DNA of 64,000 bases from Hydrogenophilales bacterium. GTDB lineage: Bacteria > Pseudomonadota > Gammaproteobacteria > Burkholderiales > Thiobacillaceae. The position numbers and the translations under genes were made by a program. The notes under the pieces are model-generated. The model ran no database searches, had not been told where the DNA came from, and was given only the letters and a program-made list of their open reading frames with translations. Positions 48,625 through 63,873 of this stretch are shown piece after piece (positions within the stretch are counted from its first letter, which is position 1; every line of letters starts with the position of its first letter). The stretch is taken from positions 992,001-1,056,000 of the forward strand of contig JADJCP010000001.1 in NCBI GenBank assembly GCA_016703155.1, in the 5' to 3' direction.

Positions 48625-48642
48625 ATGACAACCATTTGAAGG
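48625..48642 (-). promoter_or_regulatory. Candidate Pho box for phoX
   Basis: Minus strand CCTTCAA-ATGG-TTGTCAT matches 10 of 14 positions with exact spacing; CAGTAT follows after ten bases as a weak -10. It is 54 bases upstream of the phoX ATG in the glmM-phoX gap. Confidence 0.5.
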
Positions 48643-48730
48643 AATTGTGATGTTTGTCCGGTCTCGGCAGGAACTTCACGAAAACCGGATCAAAGCGCTG
48701 GTAAGCGCGGCGCTGACTCCAGCAAAAGCA

Positions 48731-50089
48731 TTATCCTGCTGCGGATATGACCGCTTGAGCGATGCGCTCGGCGCACCGCCGGACCTGCGCCTCGTCGCGC
48801 CCCTCGACCATGACGCGGATGAGCGGCTCGGTGCCCGAGGGTCGCAGCACGACCCGGCCGCTGTCGCCCAGTTCCGCTTCGACCAACCTGACTGCCGCAT
48901 CCACTTCGCCTTGGCCATCCAGTTTGAAGCCCTTGGCGACGCGCACGTTGATCATCACCTGCGGGAAGATCGGACAGTCCTTGATCGTTTCGGACAGGGG
49001 TCGCCCCGAGTAACGCAGGGCCGCCAGGACTTGCAGCGCCGAGATGATGCCATCGCCGGTGCTGTGCCGGTCCAGGCAGAGGATATGCCCCGAGGTTTCG
49101 CCGCCGAGCAGCCAGCCTTTTTCCTGCATCCGTTCCAGGACGTAGCGGTCGCCGACGTTGGCGCGCGCGAAGTCGCAGCCCAGGCTGCGTAGCGCCAGTT
49201 CGGCGCCGAGGTTGGTCATCAGCGTGCCGACCACGCCGCCCAGGGGCGTGCCGCGCTCCTTGCGGTCGCGGGCGATGGCGTAGAGCAGGCGGTCGCCGTC
49301 GGCGATCTGGCCATTGGCGTCGGCCATCATCAGTCGGTCGCCGTCGCCGTCGAGGGCGATGCCGACATCGGCACGGTGCTTGCGCACCGCCTTGGACAGG
49401 GTTTCGGGATGGGTCGCGCCGCAATGGTGATTGATGTTCAGGCCGTCCGGCTCGTTGCCGATGGCGACGACGTCGGCACCCAGTTCGTGCAGAACCGGCG
49501 GGGCGATGTGGTAGGCGGCGCCATTGGCGCAATCGACGACGATGCGCAGGCCGCGCAGGTCGAGATCATAGGGAAAGCTGCCCTTGCAGAATTCGATATA
49601 GCGACCGGCGGCATCATCGACCCGCTTCACCCGGCCCAGGCCTATCGACGCGGCCGTGCGGATCGGTTCTTCCATGGCCTGCTCGATGGCCAGTTCGACC
49701 GCGTCCGGCAACTTGGCACCCTTGGCGGAAAAGAACTTGATGCCATTGTCGTCATAAGGATTGTGCGAGGCGGAGATGACCACGCCCGCCTGAAGCCGCA
49801 ACGCGCGTGTCAGATAGGCGATGCCCGGCGTCGGCATCGGCCCGGTGAGGCGCACATCGACGCCGGCGGCGGTCAGGCCGGCTTCGAGGGCCGATTCCAG
49901 CATGTAACCCGACACCCGCGTGTCCTTGCCGATCAGCACGGCCGGTCGTTCGCCGTGCAGGGCTTCGTGTTCCGCCGCCACCAGCACCTTGCCGGCGGCG
50001 AAGCCAAGGCGCATCACCATGCCCGGGGTAATCGGCTCCTCGCCGACCTTGCCGCGCACGCCATCGGTACCGAAAAATTTTCTGCTCAT
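48731..50089 (-). CDS. glmM: Phosphoglucosamine mutase
   Basis: Converts glucosamine 6-phosphate to glucosamine 1-phosphate for UDP-GlcNAc, hence peptidoglycan and LPS; 452 residues. The phosphoserine loop is [16 protein letters not shown], the metal loop DGDGDRLMM, the sugar loop GGETSGHI, and the phosphate site [15 protein letters not shown]. The start [13 protein letters not shown] at 50089 overlaps the folP stop (ATGA) and is preferred over the ATG two codons earlier. Confidence 0.96.
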   Translation of the reverse strand: MSRKFFGTDGVRGKVGEEPITPGMVMRLGFAAGKVLVAAEHEALHGERPAVLIGKDTRVSGYMLESALEAGLTAAGVDVRLTGPMPTPGIAYLTRALRLQAGVVISASHNPYDDNGIKFFSAKGAKLPDAVELAIEQAMEEPIRTAASIGLGRVKRVDDAAGRYIEFCKGSFPYDLDLRGLRIVVDCANGAAYHIAPPVLHELGADVVAIGNEPDGLNINHHCGATHPETLSKAVRKHRADVGIALDGDGDRLMMADANGQIADGDRLLYAIARDRKERGTPLGGVVGTLMTNLGAELALRSLGCDFARANVGDRYVLERMQEKGWLLGGETSGHILCLDRHSTGDGIISALQVLAALRYSGRPLSETIKDCPIFPQVMINVRVAKGFKLDGQGEVDAAVRLVEAELGDSGRVVLRPSGTEPLIRVMVEGRDEAQVRRCAERIAQAVISAAG

Positions 50090-50967
50090 ACCCATCCCCC
50101 TTTATTTGCCTCTCGTCGCTCCGCGGGTCGGGGGAGCGTAGCGTCACAAATCCCCTGGCACAAAGCCTGCCACACCTTGAGCGCATCGACTGTCGCCGCG
50201 ACGTCGTGCACGCGCAGCACCGCCGCACCCGACTGCGCCGCCAGCAAGGCCGCCGCGACGCTGGCCGGCATGCGCGCCTCGACCGGTTTGCCGGTGATCA
50301 GACCGAGCATGGATTTGCGCGATACGCCCACCAGGACCGGAGCGATGCGTGAAAATCCCGGTATTTCCCGGAAAAGGGCGACATTATGCGCCAGAGTCTT
50401 GCCGAAACCGAAGCCGGGGTCGATCAGGAGGCGATTCGTGTCGATTCCCCGACCGCGGGCCTCGGCCATGCCCCTGGCGAGAAACCCGGCGATCTCGGCG
50501 ATGACATCCTGGTATCGCGGGTCAGCCTGCATGGTGCGCGGTTCGCCTTGCATATGCATCAGGCACAGGCCGCAATCGCTGCCGGTGACGGCTTCCCAGG
50601 CACCCGGCGCGCGCAAGGCATTGACGTCGTTGATCATGTCGGCGCCAGTGGCAAGCACGGCGCGCATGACCTCAGGCTTCATGGTATCCACGGAGAGGGC
50701 CGCGCCGCAGTCGCGCAGGCCGGCGATCACCGGCAAGATCCGTTCAAGCTCGATCTCGGCCGTCACCGGCTGTGCGCCTGGCCGGGTCGATTCGCCGCCG
50801 ATGTCGAGGAGGTCGGCACCCTCTTCCCTCAGCTTCAGGCCATGCTCGATGGCGCGTTCGGCCTGCACGTAGCGACCGCCGTCGGAAAAGGAATCCGTGG
50901 TGACGTTGACGATGCCCATGACCAGCGGGCGGTCGGTGGCGAAGCTGAAACGGCCGCAACGGAACAT
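50086..50967 (-). CDS. folP: Dihydropteroate synthase
   Basis: Folate biosynthesis enzyme condensing p-aminobenzoate with dihydropterin diphosphate; TIM barrel of about 293 residues. Motifs are [59 protein letters not shown] and GVSRKSMLG. The start MFRCGRFSF at 50967 fits the family; the frame stays open through the ftsH terminator further up but that part is not coding. Its stop overlaps the glmM start. Confidence 0.95.
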   Translation of the reverse strand: MFRCGRFSFATDRPLVMGIVNVTTDSFSDGGRYVQAERAIEHGLKLREEGADLLDIGGESTRPGAQPVTAEIELERILPVIAGLRDCGAALSVDTMKPEVMRAVLATGADMINDVNALRAPGAWEAVTGSDCGLCLMHMQGEPRTMQADPRYQDVIAEIAGFLARGMAEARGRGIDTNRLLIDPGFGFGKTLAHNVALFREIPGFSRIAPVLVGVSRKSMLGLITGKPVEARMPASVAAALLAAQSGAAVLRVHDVAATVDALKVWQALCQGICDATLPRPAERREANKGGWV

Positions 50968-50986
50968 CCCGACTGTTTTCCTTATG

Positions 50987-51015
50987 AAAAAACGCGGCCG
51001 ATGACCGCGTTTTTT
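50987..51015 (-). terminator. Hairpin terminator between ftsH and folP
   Basis: AAAAAACGCGG-loop-CCGCGTTTTTT, a symmetrical stem of about eleven pairs with a T-run on the minus strand. It should reduce or end ftsH transcription before folP-glmM. Confidence 0.88.
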
Positions 51016-51040
51016 AGGTTGTAACCTCGAAGACCCTGCC

Positions 51041-52927
<1,887 letters not shown>

Positions 52928-52970
52928 GTCTTGCTCCTTACCGCGCTCACCGAGCGCCTATTACCGCACG

Positions 52971-53624
52971 TTATTCCATTTCCCGTATCGGATCAATGAC
53001 ATCTACCCCGCGCAAGCCCTTCGCCAACAAATACACCTCGCGGCTTTGCTCGCGCGAAGCCTTCGGCTTGCGCGCCGCGACACTGCGAAATGCAGCGCGC
53101 ACCGCCTTCATGAACGGCTCGAAACCCTCGCCCTGGAAAACTTTGACCAGGAACACGCCGTCCGGTTTCAGGCGTTGCCGGGCAAAATCCATGGCCAGTT
53201 CCGCCAAGGCATAACTCTTCGCCTGATCCGAAGCGAGGATACCGGTGATATTGGGGGCCATATCGGAAATCACAAGATCGACCGCCTTGCCGGCCAGTTC
53301 GGCTTCAAGCAGATCCAGCGTCGCGTCCTCGGTGAAATCGCCCTGGATGAAATGGACATGCGCGACGGGCGTCATCTCCAGCAAATCCAGACCGATGATG
53401 CGGCCCTGGCCGTGCATGCGTTCCGAGGCCACCTGGCACCAGCCGCCCGGGGTACAGCCCAGATCGACCACGTAAATGCCCGGCCGGAACAGCCGGTCAC
53501 GGTCATCGATTTCCAGTAATTTGAAGGCGGCGCGCGACCGGTATCCCTGCCCCACCGCCTGCTTGACGTAAAAATCGTTGACGTGGCGCTGATGCCAGAC
53601 GTGGGTTTTCGCTTTGCGTTTCAT
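52971..53624 (-). CDS. rlmE: 23S rRNA (uridine 2'-O) methyltransferase RlmE
   Basis: RrmJ/FtsJ-type enzyme methylating U2552 of 23S rRNA, 217 residues. SAM motif VVDLGCTPGGWCQVA, the SDMAPN motif (ISDMAPNITG), and catalytic Lys in FLVKVFQGEG are visible, along with RSRAAFKLLEID near the N-terminus. It is divergent from yhbY with a 49-base gap and co-directional with ftsH, as in many proteobacteria. Confidence 0.96.
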   Translation of the reverse strand: MKRKAKTHVWHQRHVNDFYVKQAVGQGYRSRAAFKLLEIDDRDRLFRPGIYVVDLGCTPGGWCQVASERMHGQGRIIGLDLLEMTPVAHVHFIQGDFTEDATLDLLEAELAGKAVDLVISDMAPNITGILASDQAKSYALAELAMDFARQRLKPDGVFLVKVFQGEGFEPFMKAVRAAFRSVAARKPKASREQSREVYLLAKGLRGVDVIDPIREME

Positions 53625-53673
53625 GTACTATTCGCCGCCTTTACTTGCGTAAGCTGGAATTCTGGAGAGAAAC

Positions 53674-53970
53674 ATGTTGGAACTGACGCCGCCGCAGCGC
53701 AAATTTCTCAGGGCCGAGGCGCATGGCTTGAATCCTGTGGTGATGATCGGTAATGCCGGGCTGACCGACGCCGTTGTCAAGGAAACCCTGGGTGCCCTCG
53801 CCGCCCACGAACTCATCAAGATTCGCGTTCTGAACAACGACCGCCCCGCCCGCGAAGCCTGGCTCGCCGAAATCTGCGAGAAGACCGGCGCCGCGCCGGT
53901 GCAACACATCGGCAAACTGCTGCTGATCTACAAGCCGGCCAAGGAGCCGCGCATCGTCCTGCCGAAATAA
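53674..53970 (+). CDS. yhbY: YhbY-type CRM-domain RNA-binding protein
   Basis: A 98-residue single CRM-domain protein that binds pre-50S ribosomal particles. The fold-typical LTPPQRKFLRAEAHGLNPVVMIG start and GLTDAVVKETLGAL...HELIKIRV are visible; the usual GxxG loop region follows IGNAG. Preceded by GGAGAG. Divergent from rlmE, convergent with the DUF4149 gene. Confidence 0.94.
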   Translation: MLELTPPQRKFLRAEAHGLNPVVMIGNAGLTDAVVKETLGALAAHELIKIRVLNNDRPAREAWLAEICEKTGAAPVQHIGKLLLIYKPAKEPRIVLPK

Positions 53971-54043
53971 GCCTCGCCTGCCACGGGGCGATCCCGGATT
54001 TCGCGACGCGCCATCCGGGCTAGAGCGGGCCTTGCCGCGAGTG

Positions 54044-54499
54044 TCAGCGTGAATTTTGCTTGGCGACCAAGGCCAGGCCGAGCAGCGACTCGATGAGGTA
54101 AACCACGCTGGAAACGCCATGCCAAGTCTGGAAGCGGTCGCGGAACAGGCTTTGCATGACATCCTGGGGCAGGGCCTGATCCTTGATCTGCTGAATTACT
54201 GGCTGAATCCCGAACTGCTGACCCAAGGTCAGTAGCAGCATGACCAGGACGATCCAGAAAAACCCCTGCCGAAACACGCCAGCGCCGAAGCGCGCCAAGC
54301 GGAACACCAGCAACCAGACACCGCAGACGATGCCCAGCCAGCCGATCCAGGTGAACATCTTGCCGGCCAGGGCGCCGGCGAGCATCCGGTCGTCGAGCTG
54401 GTAGAACAGCACGGGCGCGGCCAGATAGCCGATGGCCCACAGGCCGCCGACCCAGAGGGCGACGGACCACGCGGCGAGGAGGTCGGGAAGGTTGCGCAC
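54044..54499 (-). CDS. DUF4149-family membrane protein
   Basis: An integral membrane protein of about 152 residues with four predicted helices (LLAAWSVALWVGGLWAIGYL, WIGWLGIVCGVWLLVF, FFWIVLVMLLLTLG and VVYLIESLLGLALVA). Its start, GTG 54499, lies one base after the greA stop, so it is probably translated with greA. The greA-DUF4149 pairing is common in betaproteobacteria. Function unknown. Confidence 0.82.
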   Translation of the reverse strand: MRNLPDLLAAWSVALWVGGLWAIGYLAAPVLFYQLDDRMLAGALAGKMFTWIGWLGIVCGVWLLVFRLARFGAGVFRQGFFWIVLVMLLLTLGQQFGIQPVIQQIKDQALPQDVMQSLFRDRFQTWHGVSSVVYLIESLLGLALVAKQNSR

Positions 54500-54500
54500 G

Positions 54501-54977
54501 TCAGATGTAATGGACGTCGACGATTTCGTAATGGCGGATGCCGCCCGGCGCGTGCACGTCGGCGACGTCACCGGCGTACTTGCCGATCAGTGCCCGAGCG
54601 ATGGGCGAGCTGACCGAGACTTTGCCTTGCTTGATGTCGGCCTCGTCGTCGCCGACGATCTGGTACTTCACATCGTCGCCGGTCTCGGCATCGACCAGTT
54701 CCACGGTGGCGCCGAATACCACCCGGCCTTCGGCGTCGAGATGGCGCGGGTCGATGATCTGGGCATTGGCCAGCTTGGATTCAAGATCCTTGATGCGGCC
54801 CTCGATGAAGCCCTGTTTTTCCTTGGCGGCATCGTATTCGGCATTCTCGGACAGGTCGCCATGCGAACGCGCCTCGGCGATGGCGGCGATGACGCTGGGC
54901 CGCTCCACCGATTTGAGGCGCTGTAACTCGGTGCGCATCTGATCGGCGCCCAAAACGGTCAGGGGGATTTTGCTCAT
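54501..54977 (-). CDS. greA: Transcription elongation factor GreA
   Basis: Cleavage factor that rescues backtracked RNA polymerase, 158 residues. The N-terminal coiled coil carries the acidic tip [21 protein letters not shown], and the C-terminal FKBP-like domain includes [14 protein letters not shown]. It follows carB after 47 bases, part of the conserved carA-carB-greA order. Confidence 0.97.
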   Translation of the reverse strand: MSKIPLTVLGADQMRTELQRLKSVERPSVIAAIAEARSHGDLSENAEYDAAKEKQGFIEGRIKDLESKLANAQIIDPRHLDAEGRVVFGATVELVDAETGDDVKYQIVGDDEADIKQGKVSVSSPIARALIGKYAGDVADVHAPGGIRHYEIVDVHYI

Positions 54978-55024
54978 GGTTCTCCTCGGAAGCGGCTTTT
55001 CGCGCTTATCGCTGTTGTTCCCGG

Positions 55025-58089
<3,065 letters not shown>

Positions 58090-58097
<8 letters not shown>

Positions 58098-59226
58098 TCT
58101 TCTGCTCCCGCATCATGCCGATGAAGCGGTCGAAAAGGTAACTGACGTCATGCGGGCCCGGGCTCGCTTCCGGATGTCCCTGGAAGCTGAAGGCCGGCAC
58201 GTCGGTGCGGGCGATACCCTGGTTGCTGCCGTCGAACAGGGAACGGTGAGTCACCCGGACATTCGCCGGCAAAGTGCTCTCGTCCACCGCGAAACCGTGG
58301 TTCTGGCTGGTGATCATGACGCGCTGGCTATCCAGATCCTGCACCGGGTGGTTAGCGCCGTGGTGACCGAATTTCATTTTCATGGTCTTGGCGCCGGAGG
58401 CCAGACCGAGCAACTGGTGGCCCAGGCAAATCCCGTAGGTCGGAACACGCGCCGCCAGAATTTCCTGAATTGCCCGGATGGCGTAGTCGCAGGGTTCCCG
58501 GTCGCCCGGCCCATTGGACAGGAATACCCCGTCGGGTTGCATCGCCAGCACCTCCGAGGCGGGGGTTTGCGCCGGCACCACGGTGACCTTGCAGCCGCGG
58601 CTGGCGAGCATGCGCAGGATGTTGCGCTTGACGCCGAAATCGTAGGCGACGACATGAAAACCCGCCTCAGCGGACTGGGCAAAGCCCTGGCCCAGCTGCC
58701 ACTCGCCGTCTTCCCAAGGCTCCACGCGAGCACGGCTGACCACCTTGGCCAAGTCCATACCCGCCAGACCGGGAAAGGCGCGCGCCTGGGCCAGCGCTTC
58801 GGCTTCATCAACCCGGCCGGCGAGGATGCACCCGCTCTGCGCGCCTTTTTCGCGCAACAGGCGCGTCAGGCGGCGGGTATCGATACCGGCGATGGCCACG
58901 ACATCACGCCCCCGAAGGTAATCGGGCAGCGTCTCATTCATCCGGAAGTTGCTGGCGAGCAGGGGCAGGTCGCGGATCACCAGACCGGAGGCATGCACCT
59001 GGTTCGATTCTTCGTCCTCGGGGTTGGTGCCGACGTTGCCGATATGCGGATAGGTCAGGGTGACGATCTGCCGGCAATACGACGGATCGGTCAGGATTTC
59101 CTGGTATCCGGTCATGGACGTATTGAATACCACCTCGCCGATGCCGATCCCATCAGCACCTATCGAATAGCCGTGAAACACGGAGCCGTCGGCAAGTACA
59201 AGGATTGCAGGGTTTTGGGCGGACAA
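58090..59226 (-). CDS. carA: Carbamoyl-phosphate synthase small chain
   Basis: Glutaminase subunit, 378 residues. The N-terminal domain ([33 protein letters not shown]) is followed by a class I amidotransferase with catalytic Cys in [14 protein letters not shown] and His/Glu in [13 protein letters not shown]. It overlaps carB by eight bases. Nothing in the 288 bases upstream clearly identifies its promoter or an arginine/pyrimidine control site. Confidence 0.96.
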
Positions 59227-59421
59227 TGATGACTCCAGACGTGACTAGCGGGACAGGCTCACACCCATCCCGCTATAAATATGACTGTGACAATTATACG
59301 TCCAGCGAGGCGCCGGCTCAACGTGCGCCAGTGCGCCCCCGCTAAATGACCGTGTCCAACCCCGAAAGGTCGTGGCAATCCGGTTTCGTTACGTCCCGAG
59401 CGCTGCCTTGGGCCTGAAACA

Positions 59422-59462
59422 TAGTATCAATATACTAAGAAATACCACTTAAGAAATACCAC
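59422..59462. promoter_or_regulatory. Inverted and direct repeats upstream of the chemoreceptor gene
   Basis: In the 288-base carA/chemoreceptor gap, TAGTAT-CAAT-ATACTA (59422-59437) is a perfect inverted repeat, directly followed by two copies of TAAGAAATACCAC at 59436 and 59450, 14 bases apart. This looks like an operator or promoter-regulatory cluster in an AT-rich patch 50-90 bases before the start codon. The regulator is unknown. The rest of the gap shows nothing else I can name. Confidence 0.5.
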
Positions 59463-59514
59463 CACGGTGCCGTTATTTTATTAGAAGACGCGACCGCACA
59501 ACCTTGGATGCGCT

Positions 59515-61167
59515 ATGTTAAACAATACAAAAATATCGACAAAGCTTGTTTTGATCGGCTTGGCTAGCGGCTTGTTATCTGTAGCTATCGCTATCACCGG
59601 ATTGCACAACATGGCCCAGATGACTGCCAATCTCGAATCCGTATACCAGCATCGAACCGAAGCGATGAGCAAGCTATCGAAGATACTGGCCAGCTTCGAC
59701 GCGAATTACACGGATGTTTTGCGCGGTTTTCAGCATGACCCGGAAGGCAAGACCTACCACTTGCACGACCACCCGGTTACCGAGCACACACAGCGCATTG
59801 CCACGACCACCCAGGGCATGGACAAACTCTGGAGCGATTACCGGGCGGGCATCATCAGCGAGGAAGAACAACGTCTCGCTGACGATTTCGCCAACAAGCG
59901 TGTCCAGCACGAAGATGCTGCCCTGAAGCCGGCGATGGCGGCACTGCAGACATCCGATTATCGGCAGGAAACCATCAGTGGCTTTCTGATAGCCTATCGG
60001 ACCTCTGGCGTCGCGGCCAGGCAAGCCATGGAAAAGCTGATCCAGTTCCAATCCGATTCCGCGAAAGGTATGTATGTAAGCGCGCAATCGGACTACGCAT
60101 TCGACCGCAATCTGCTAATCACGCTGATCATCGTCGGTGGTGGCGCCATGGGGCTTTTCATATACTTGCTGTCCCGTTCCATCAGTCGCTCGCTGGGCGA
60201 AGCTGTTTCCCTGGCCGAAGCGATAGCTCAGGGCGACCTCAGACATGCCGTGCCGCGCGCTACCGGCGATGAAACGGGGCGCATGCTGCAAGCCATGTCG
60301 GTCATGCGGGACAGCCTGCGAAACATCGTTACGCACACACAACAGTATGCCCAATCGCTCACCGCCGCTTCCAACGAATTGAGCGCCTCCGCCCGCCTAT
60401 CTGCCGCCGCCACGGAATCGCAAAGCGAGTCATCGGCAGGCATGGCCGCCTCCGTGGAGGAGATGACCACGTCGATCGATCAGGTCCGAGACCATGCCCT
60501 CGATGCCAATCGATTCGCTCTCCAGTCGGGTGATCAGTCCCGGACTGGTGGCGAAGTCGTCCATTCCGCGGCCCAGGAAATCGGCCGGATCGCCGAGGCC
60601 GTCAACAACGCCGCGCTTACCATCAGACAACTGGAAGGCTATTCCGGAGAGATCACCACCATCGTTAAAGTCATACACGACATCGCCGATCAAACCAATC
60701 TATTGGCACTCAATGCGGCGATCGAAGCCGCGCGCGCCGGCGAGCAAGGTCGTGGTTTCGCGGTAGTCGCCGACGAGGTTAGAAAGCTGGCTGAGCGCAC
60801 AGCGAATTCCACTCAGCAGATTGCCGCCATGATAGACAAGGTACAGGAAGGCGCCAGTAAAGCCGCCGTCGAGATGGAATCCGGAGTCGAACGCGTTAAC
60901 GAAGGTGTCAAGCTGGCGCATCAGGCCGGCGACTCGATCACCGTTATCCAGAGCGCCGCCGAACGGGTCGCCGTTTCGGTCGACGACATAGTCAACGCCC
61001 TCAACGAACAAGCGATGGCATCACAGGAAATTGCCAAAGGGGTCGAAAACATCGCCCAACTCTCCGAGGAAAACAGTGCCGTAGCGCGTAGAACCGCCGG
61101 CTCGGCGGAGAACCTGCAAGCGCTGGCCGCGGACCTGCAACGCACCATAGCCTATTTCAAGTTGTAG
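59515..61167 (+). CDS. Methyl-accepting chemotaxis protein
   Basis: Transmembrane chemoreceptor, 550 residues. Helix 1 (about 10-30) and helix 2 (about 200-220, [20 protein letters not shown]) enclose a four-helix-bundle-type periplasmic sensor of about 165 residues containing [14 protein letters not shown]; its His residues could bind a metal or heme. HAMP follows, then the signalling domain with the conserved tip [20 protein letters not shown] and [18 protein letters not shown]. Ligand unknown. No che genes are nearby. Confidence 0.93.
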   Translation: MLNNTKISTKLVLIGLASGLLSVAIAITGLHNMAQMTANLESVYQHRTEAMSKLSKILASFDANYTDVLRGFQHDPEGKTYHLHDHPVTEHTQRIATTTQGMDKLWSDYRAGIISEEEQRLADDFANKRVQHEDAALKPAMAALQTSDYRQETISGFLIAYRTSGVAARQAMEKLIQFQSDSAKGMYVSAQSDYAFDRNLLITLIIVGGGAMGLFIYLLSRSISRSLGEAVSLAEAIAQGDLRHAVPRATGDETGRMLQAMSVMRDSLRNIVTHTQQYAQSLTAASNELSASARLSAAATESQSESSAGMAASVEEMTTSIDQVRDHALDANRFALQSGDQSRTGGEVVHSAAQEIGRIAEAVNNAALTIRQLEGYSGEITTIVKVIHDIADQTNLLALNAAIEAARAGEQGRGFAVVADEVRKLAERTANSTQQIAAMIDKVQEGASKAAVEMESGVERVNEGVKLAHQAGDSITVIQSAAERVAVSVDDIVNALNEQAMASQEIAKGVENIAQLSEENSAVARRTAGSAENLQALAADLQRTIAYFKL

Positions 61168-61191
61168 GCGATCGGGGCTCCAACAAGAATA

Positions 61192-61211
61192 ACGCCCCGC
61201 AAGCGGGGCGT
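61192..61211. terminator. Hairpin between the chemoreceptor and comEA-like genes
   Basis: ACGCCCCGC-AA-GCGGGGCGT, nine perfect pairs, between two convergent genes. T-richness is modest on the minus side (TTATTCTTG) and absent on the plus side, so it is a probable but imperfect bidirectional terminator. Confidence 0.7.
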
Positions 61212-61231
61212 CACAAAGAGCTCGATACGGC

Positions 61232-61513
61232 CTATTTTTTCGGCTCAACGGCAACCACCTCACCAACGCTTAGCGAGGCACGCACCTTGGCCATGCTGGC
61301 CTTGCCGAAACCCTTCACCTTGGCCAGATCGTCAACCGTTTTAAACGGACCGTTTTTCTCGCGATATTCCAGGATCGACTTGGCCTTCTTCGGGCCGATG
61401 CCTTTTACCGACTCCAGTTCCGCCTGACCGGCCCTGTTCAAGTCCACCGCCGCCAGCGCCTGAACGGCAACAAACAACGACAGAAGTATCCCCCCTAACC
61501 ACCTTTTCAACAT
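61232..61513 (-). CDS. ComEA-like helix-hairpin-helix DNA-binding protein
   Basis: A 93-residue exported protein: signal peptide (LGGILLSLFVAVQALAA) then a double helix-hairpin-helix domain, VDLNRAGQAELESVKGIGPKKA and VDDLAKVKGFGKA. It resembles ComEA, the periplasmic DNA receptor of natural transformation, in the short signal-peptide form common in proteobacteria. With comF 1.6 kb away it hints at competence, though such short proteins are widespread. Monocistronic, convergent with the chemoreceptor gene. Confidence 0.85.
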   Translation of the reverse strand: MLKRWLGGILLSLFVAVQALAAVDLNRAGQAELESVKGIGPKKAKSILEYREKNGPFKTVDDLAKVKGFGKASMAKVRASLSVGEVVAVEPKK

Positions 61514-61649
61514 AGCGACCTCCGCATCGATAGATTCACCCGGAATGGGCAGGACAAATCTAGCGTTTCAGGACAATCTTGAAAATTGCGCGAAGGTTAT
61601 AGACCCCTGACTTGCGGGGGATTACGTTTGGCGATAATCTGGGAAGAAC

Positions 61650-62663
61650 TCAGTCATGACCGGCGCAGCGCCGCCCTTGAACAGGCTCCGGTTTGAGGCC
61701 AAGCTTGGCAAACAGGAGCTGATCGGCTTCGACATCCGGGTTGCCGGTAGTCAGCAACTTGTCGCCATAGAAGATGGAATTGGCGCCGGCCAGAAAACAC
61801 AAGGCCTGCACCGCCTCGCCCAGCTCGCGGCGCCCCGCCGACAGGCGCACATGCGAGCGCGGAATGAGAATGCGCGCCACGGCAATGGTGCGCACGAACT
61901 CCAGCGGATCGAGGTCATCGGCGTCGATGGCCATGGGCGTGCCGGGCACCTTTACCAGCATGTTGATGGGCACCGACTCGGGTTGCGGATCGAGGCAAGC
62001 CAGCTCGGCGATCAGTCTGGCGCGCACCTGGCGGCTCTCGCCCATGCCGACGATGCCGCCGCAACAGACATGGATGCCGGCATCGCGCACCTGACCCAAG
62101 GTGTCCAGGCGATCCTGATAAGTGTGCGTGGTGATCACCTGGCCGTAAAACTCGGAGGCGGTATCCAGATTGTGGTTGTAGTAATCGAGCCCGGCATCTT
62201 TCAGCTTGACGGCCTGGCCTTCCTTGAGCATGCCCAGGGTGACGCAGGTTTCCAGACCCAGCGCCTTGACCTCGCGGACCATCTCGGCGACGCCATCGAG
62301 ATCCTTGTCCTTGGGACCGCGCCAGGCAGCGCCCATGCAGAAGCGTGTCGCGCCGCTCTCCTTGGCGGCACGCGCGGCAACGACCACGTCGGCGATGTCC
62401 ATCAGACGTTCGCGCTCGACCTCGGTTTCGTAGCGCGCCGACTGCGAGCAGTAGCCGCAGTCTTCCGAACAGCCACCGGTCTTCACCGAGAGCAGGGTCG
62501 ACAGTTGTACCGCATTCGGGTCAAAGTGCTGGCGGTGCACCGATTGCGCCCGGAAAAGCAGGTCGTTGAAAGGCAGTTCGAACAGGGCCCGGGCGCCGGC
62601 GAAATCGGTTGCCGGCTCGATAAGACCCGGTTCAAGTGGGTCTTCCACCAAACGATCATTCAT
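61650..62663 (-). CDS. bioB: Biotin synthase
   Basis: Radical SAM enzyme inserting sulfur into dethiobiotin, 337 residues. The radical SAM motif is [13 protein letters not shown]; other family stretches are [25 protein letters not shown] and LVKVPGTPM. The start MNDRLVEDP at 62663 overlaps the end of the upstream membrane protein gene by eight bases; the longer frame beyond is not coding. No other bio genes are in the window. Confidence 0.95.
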   Translation of the reverse strand: MNDRLVEDPLEPGLIEPATDFAGARALFELPFNDLLFRAQSVHRQHFDPNAVQLSTLLSVKTGGCSEDCGYCSQSARYETEVERERLMDIADVVVAARAAKESGATRFCMGAAWRGPKDKDLDGVAEMVREVKALGLETCVTLGMLKEGQAVKLKDAGLDYYNHNLDTASEFYGQVITTHTYQDRLDTLGQVRDAGIHVCCGGIVGMGESRQVRARLIAELACLDPQPESVPINMLVKVPGTPMAIDADDLDPLEFVRTIAVARILIPRSHVRLSAGRRELGEAVQALCFLAGANSIFYGDKLLTTGNPDVEADQLLFAKLGLKPEPVQGRRCAGHD

Positions 62664-63102
62664 GAAACTTCTCCACTTCAATGTCTTGCCATGCCACCTT
62701 CCCCGCGCGCCAGATGTCGTACACCGACCAGGGTACCAGGGAGAAGAAGAAGATCGCCCAGACCAGGCTCCAGCCGCCGGGCAGCGCGGCGATGTCATTG
62801 GCTAGGATGGTCAGGGTGCCGGCAACGCCGTAATAACGGTAGCCGGCCCATTTATTGAAATGGCGCACCTCCAGGTTCGGATGGTGGGCAATCGAGGCAT
62901 AGACGAAGATCGATGCAGCCAGCCAAAGCATCAAGGGGGGCAGCGACATGGCCATGGGTAGAAAGGCCATCTTCTTGTCGGCCATCAACTGACCCAGTGT
63001 GAACAGGCTGATGGAAAGCAGGGGTCGAGCCGACCGCCGGAGGTTGAACAATTGCGCGCTGCGCCGCACCGAGGCGGCGCTAAGCACCTGTTTATCGGAC
63101 AT
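62656..63102 (-). CDS. Membrane protein of unknown function upstream of bioB
   Basis: Up to 148 residues with two to three hydrophobic helices ([50 protein letters not shown]). An internal ATG at 62982 ([13 protein letters not shown]) may be the true start, since the first 40 codons cross a GCGCCGC/GCGGCGC hairpin and lack a ribosome-binding site. It overlaps bioB by eight bases. I do not recognise the family; a link to biotin is suggested only by the overlap. Confidence 0.7.
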   Translation of the reverse strand: MSDKQVLSAASVRRSAQLFNLRRSARPLLSISLFTLGQLMADKKMAFLPMAMSLPPLMLWLAASIFVYASIAHHPNLEVRHFNKWAGYRYYGVAGTLTILANDIAALPGGWSLVWAIFFFSLVPWSVYDIWRAGKVAWQDIEVEKFHE

Positions 63103-63159
63103 AATGAGTGCTGTATCCAGATTACAAAGACTGGCGATGATCAGACAGGGGGGCGGCGA

Positions 63160-63873
63160 TTGTCAAACCAGATCAAGCGGGCAGTTGACATCTGCCTTGA
63201 TTTTGCGCGCAACGTGGGTTCGCAACCCTGCCTGCTGTGTGGCGCGGTAAGCCGCTCCGGACTTCTATGCCCCGGCTGTCTGGCCGATTTACCGGCCTTG
63301 CCTGAACCGCGTTGCCCGCAATGCGCCCTGCCGACGCCGAACGGCGAGACCTGCGGCGCCTGCCTGCGGCGCCCACCGGCATTCACGCACAGCGTCACGG
63401 TGTACCGCTACGCTCAGCCCGTCGACAGCCTGGTTCACGCCCTGAAATATCGGGGTGAACTGGCCGTCGCGCGTTTTTTCGCCGAGCGACTGGCCGAACG
63501 CATCGGCGACACGCCGCGTCCCGACCTGATCATACCGATGCCCCTGCACCCCAATCGCTTGCGCGAGCGCGGCTTCAACCAGGCGGCCCTGATCGCCGGA
63601 CATCTGGGTCGTCTGCTCAACCTGACGCCGCGGGTCAGCGCCTGCCGACGGGTGCGCGACACGCCGCCCCAGGTGGACCTGCCCCTGGACGCGCGGCGCA
63701 AGAACCTGCGCGCCGCCTTTGCCTGCGATATCGACCTTGCCGGACGCACGGTCGCGCTGCTTGACGATGTCATGACCACCGGCACCAGCCTCGACGAACT
63801 GGCCCAGGTGGCACGTCGCGCCGGGGCCGTCGAAATACACGCCTGGACCCTCGCTCGCGCCATCCGGAATTAG
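63160..63873 (+). CDS. comF: ComF-family phosphoribosyltransferase-like protein
   Basis: About 237 residues. The N-terminal zinc-finger-like part has CLLCGAVSRSGLLCPGC and CPQCALPTPNGETCGAC; the C-terminal phosphoribosyltransferase domain has the PRPP loop VALLDDVMTTGTSLDEL and PMPLHPNRLRERGFNQA. ComF proteins take part in natural transformation. I choose the TTG at 63160 because AGGGGGG precedes it at good spacing; an ATG at 63052 would overlap the divergent gene. No gene follows in the last 127 bases. Confidence 0.88.
   Translation: MSNQIKRAVDICLDFARNVGSQPCLLCGAVSRSGLLCPGCLADLPALPEPRCPQCALPTPNGETCGACLRRPPAFTHSVTVYRYAQPVDSLVHALKYRGELAVARFFAERLAERIGDTPRPDLIIPMPLHPNRLRERGFNQAALIAGHLGRLLNLTPRVSACRRVRDTPPQVDLPLDARRKNLRAAFACDIDLAGRTVALLDDVMTTGTSLDELAQVARRAGAVEIHAWTLARAIRN

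Noticed and set aside
53991..54018. CCCGGAT/ATCCGGG stem between yhbY and the DUF4149 gene as a terminator
   Set aside because: Only seven pairs, a long loop and no T-run on either strand.
59343..59368. Sigma-28 type promoter (TAAA then CCCGAAAG) for the chemoreceptor gene
   Set aside because: Spacing is one base short, the second half matches only 5 of 8, and it lies about 150 bases upstream of the start codon.
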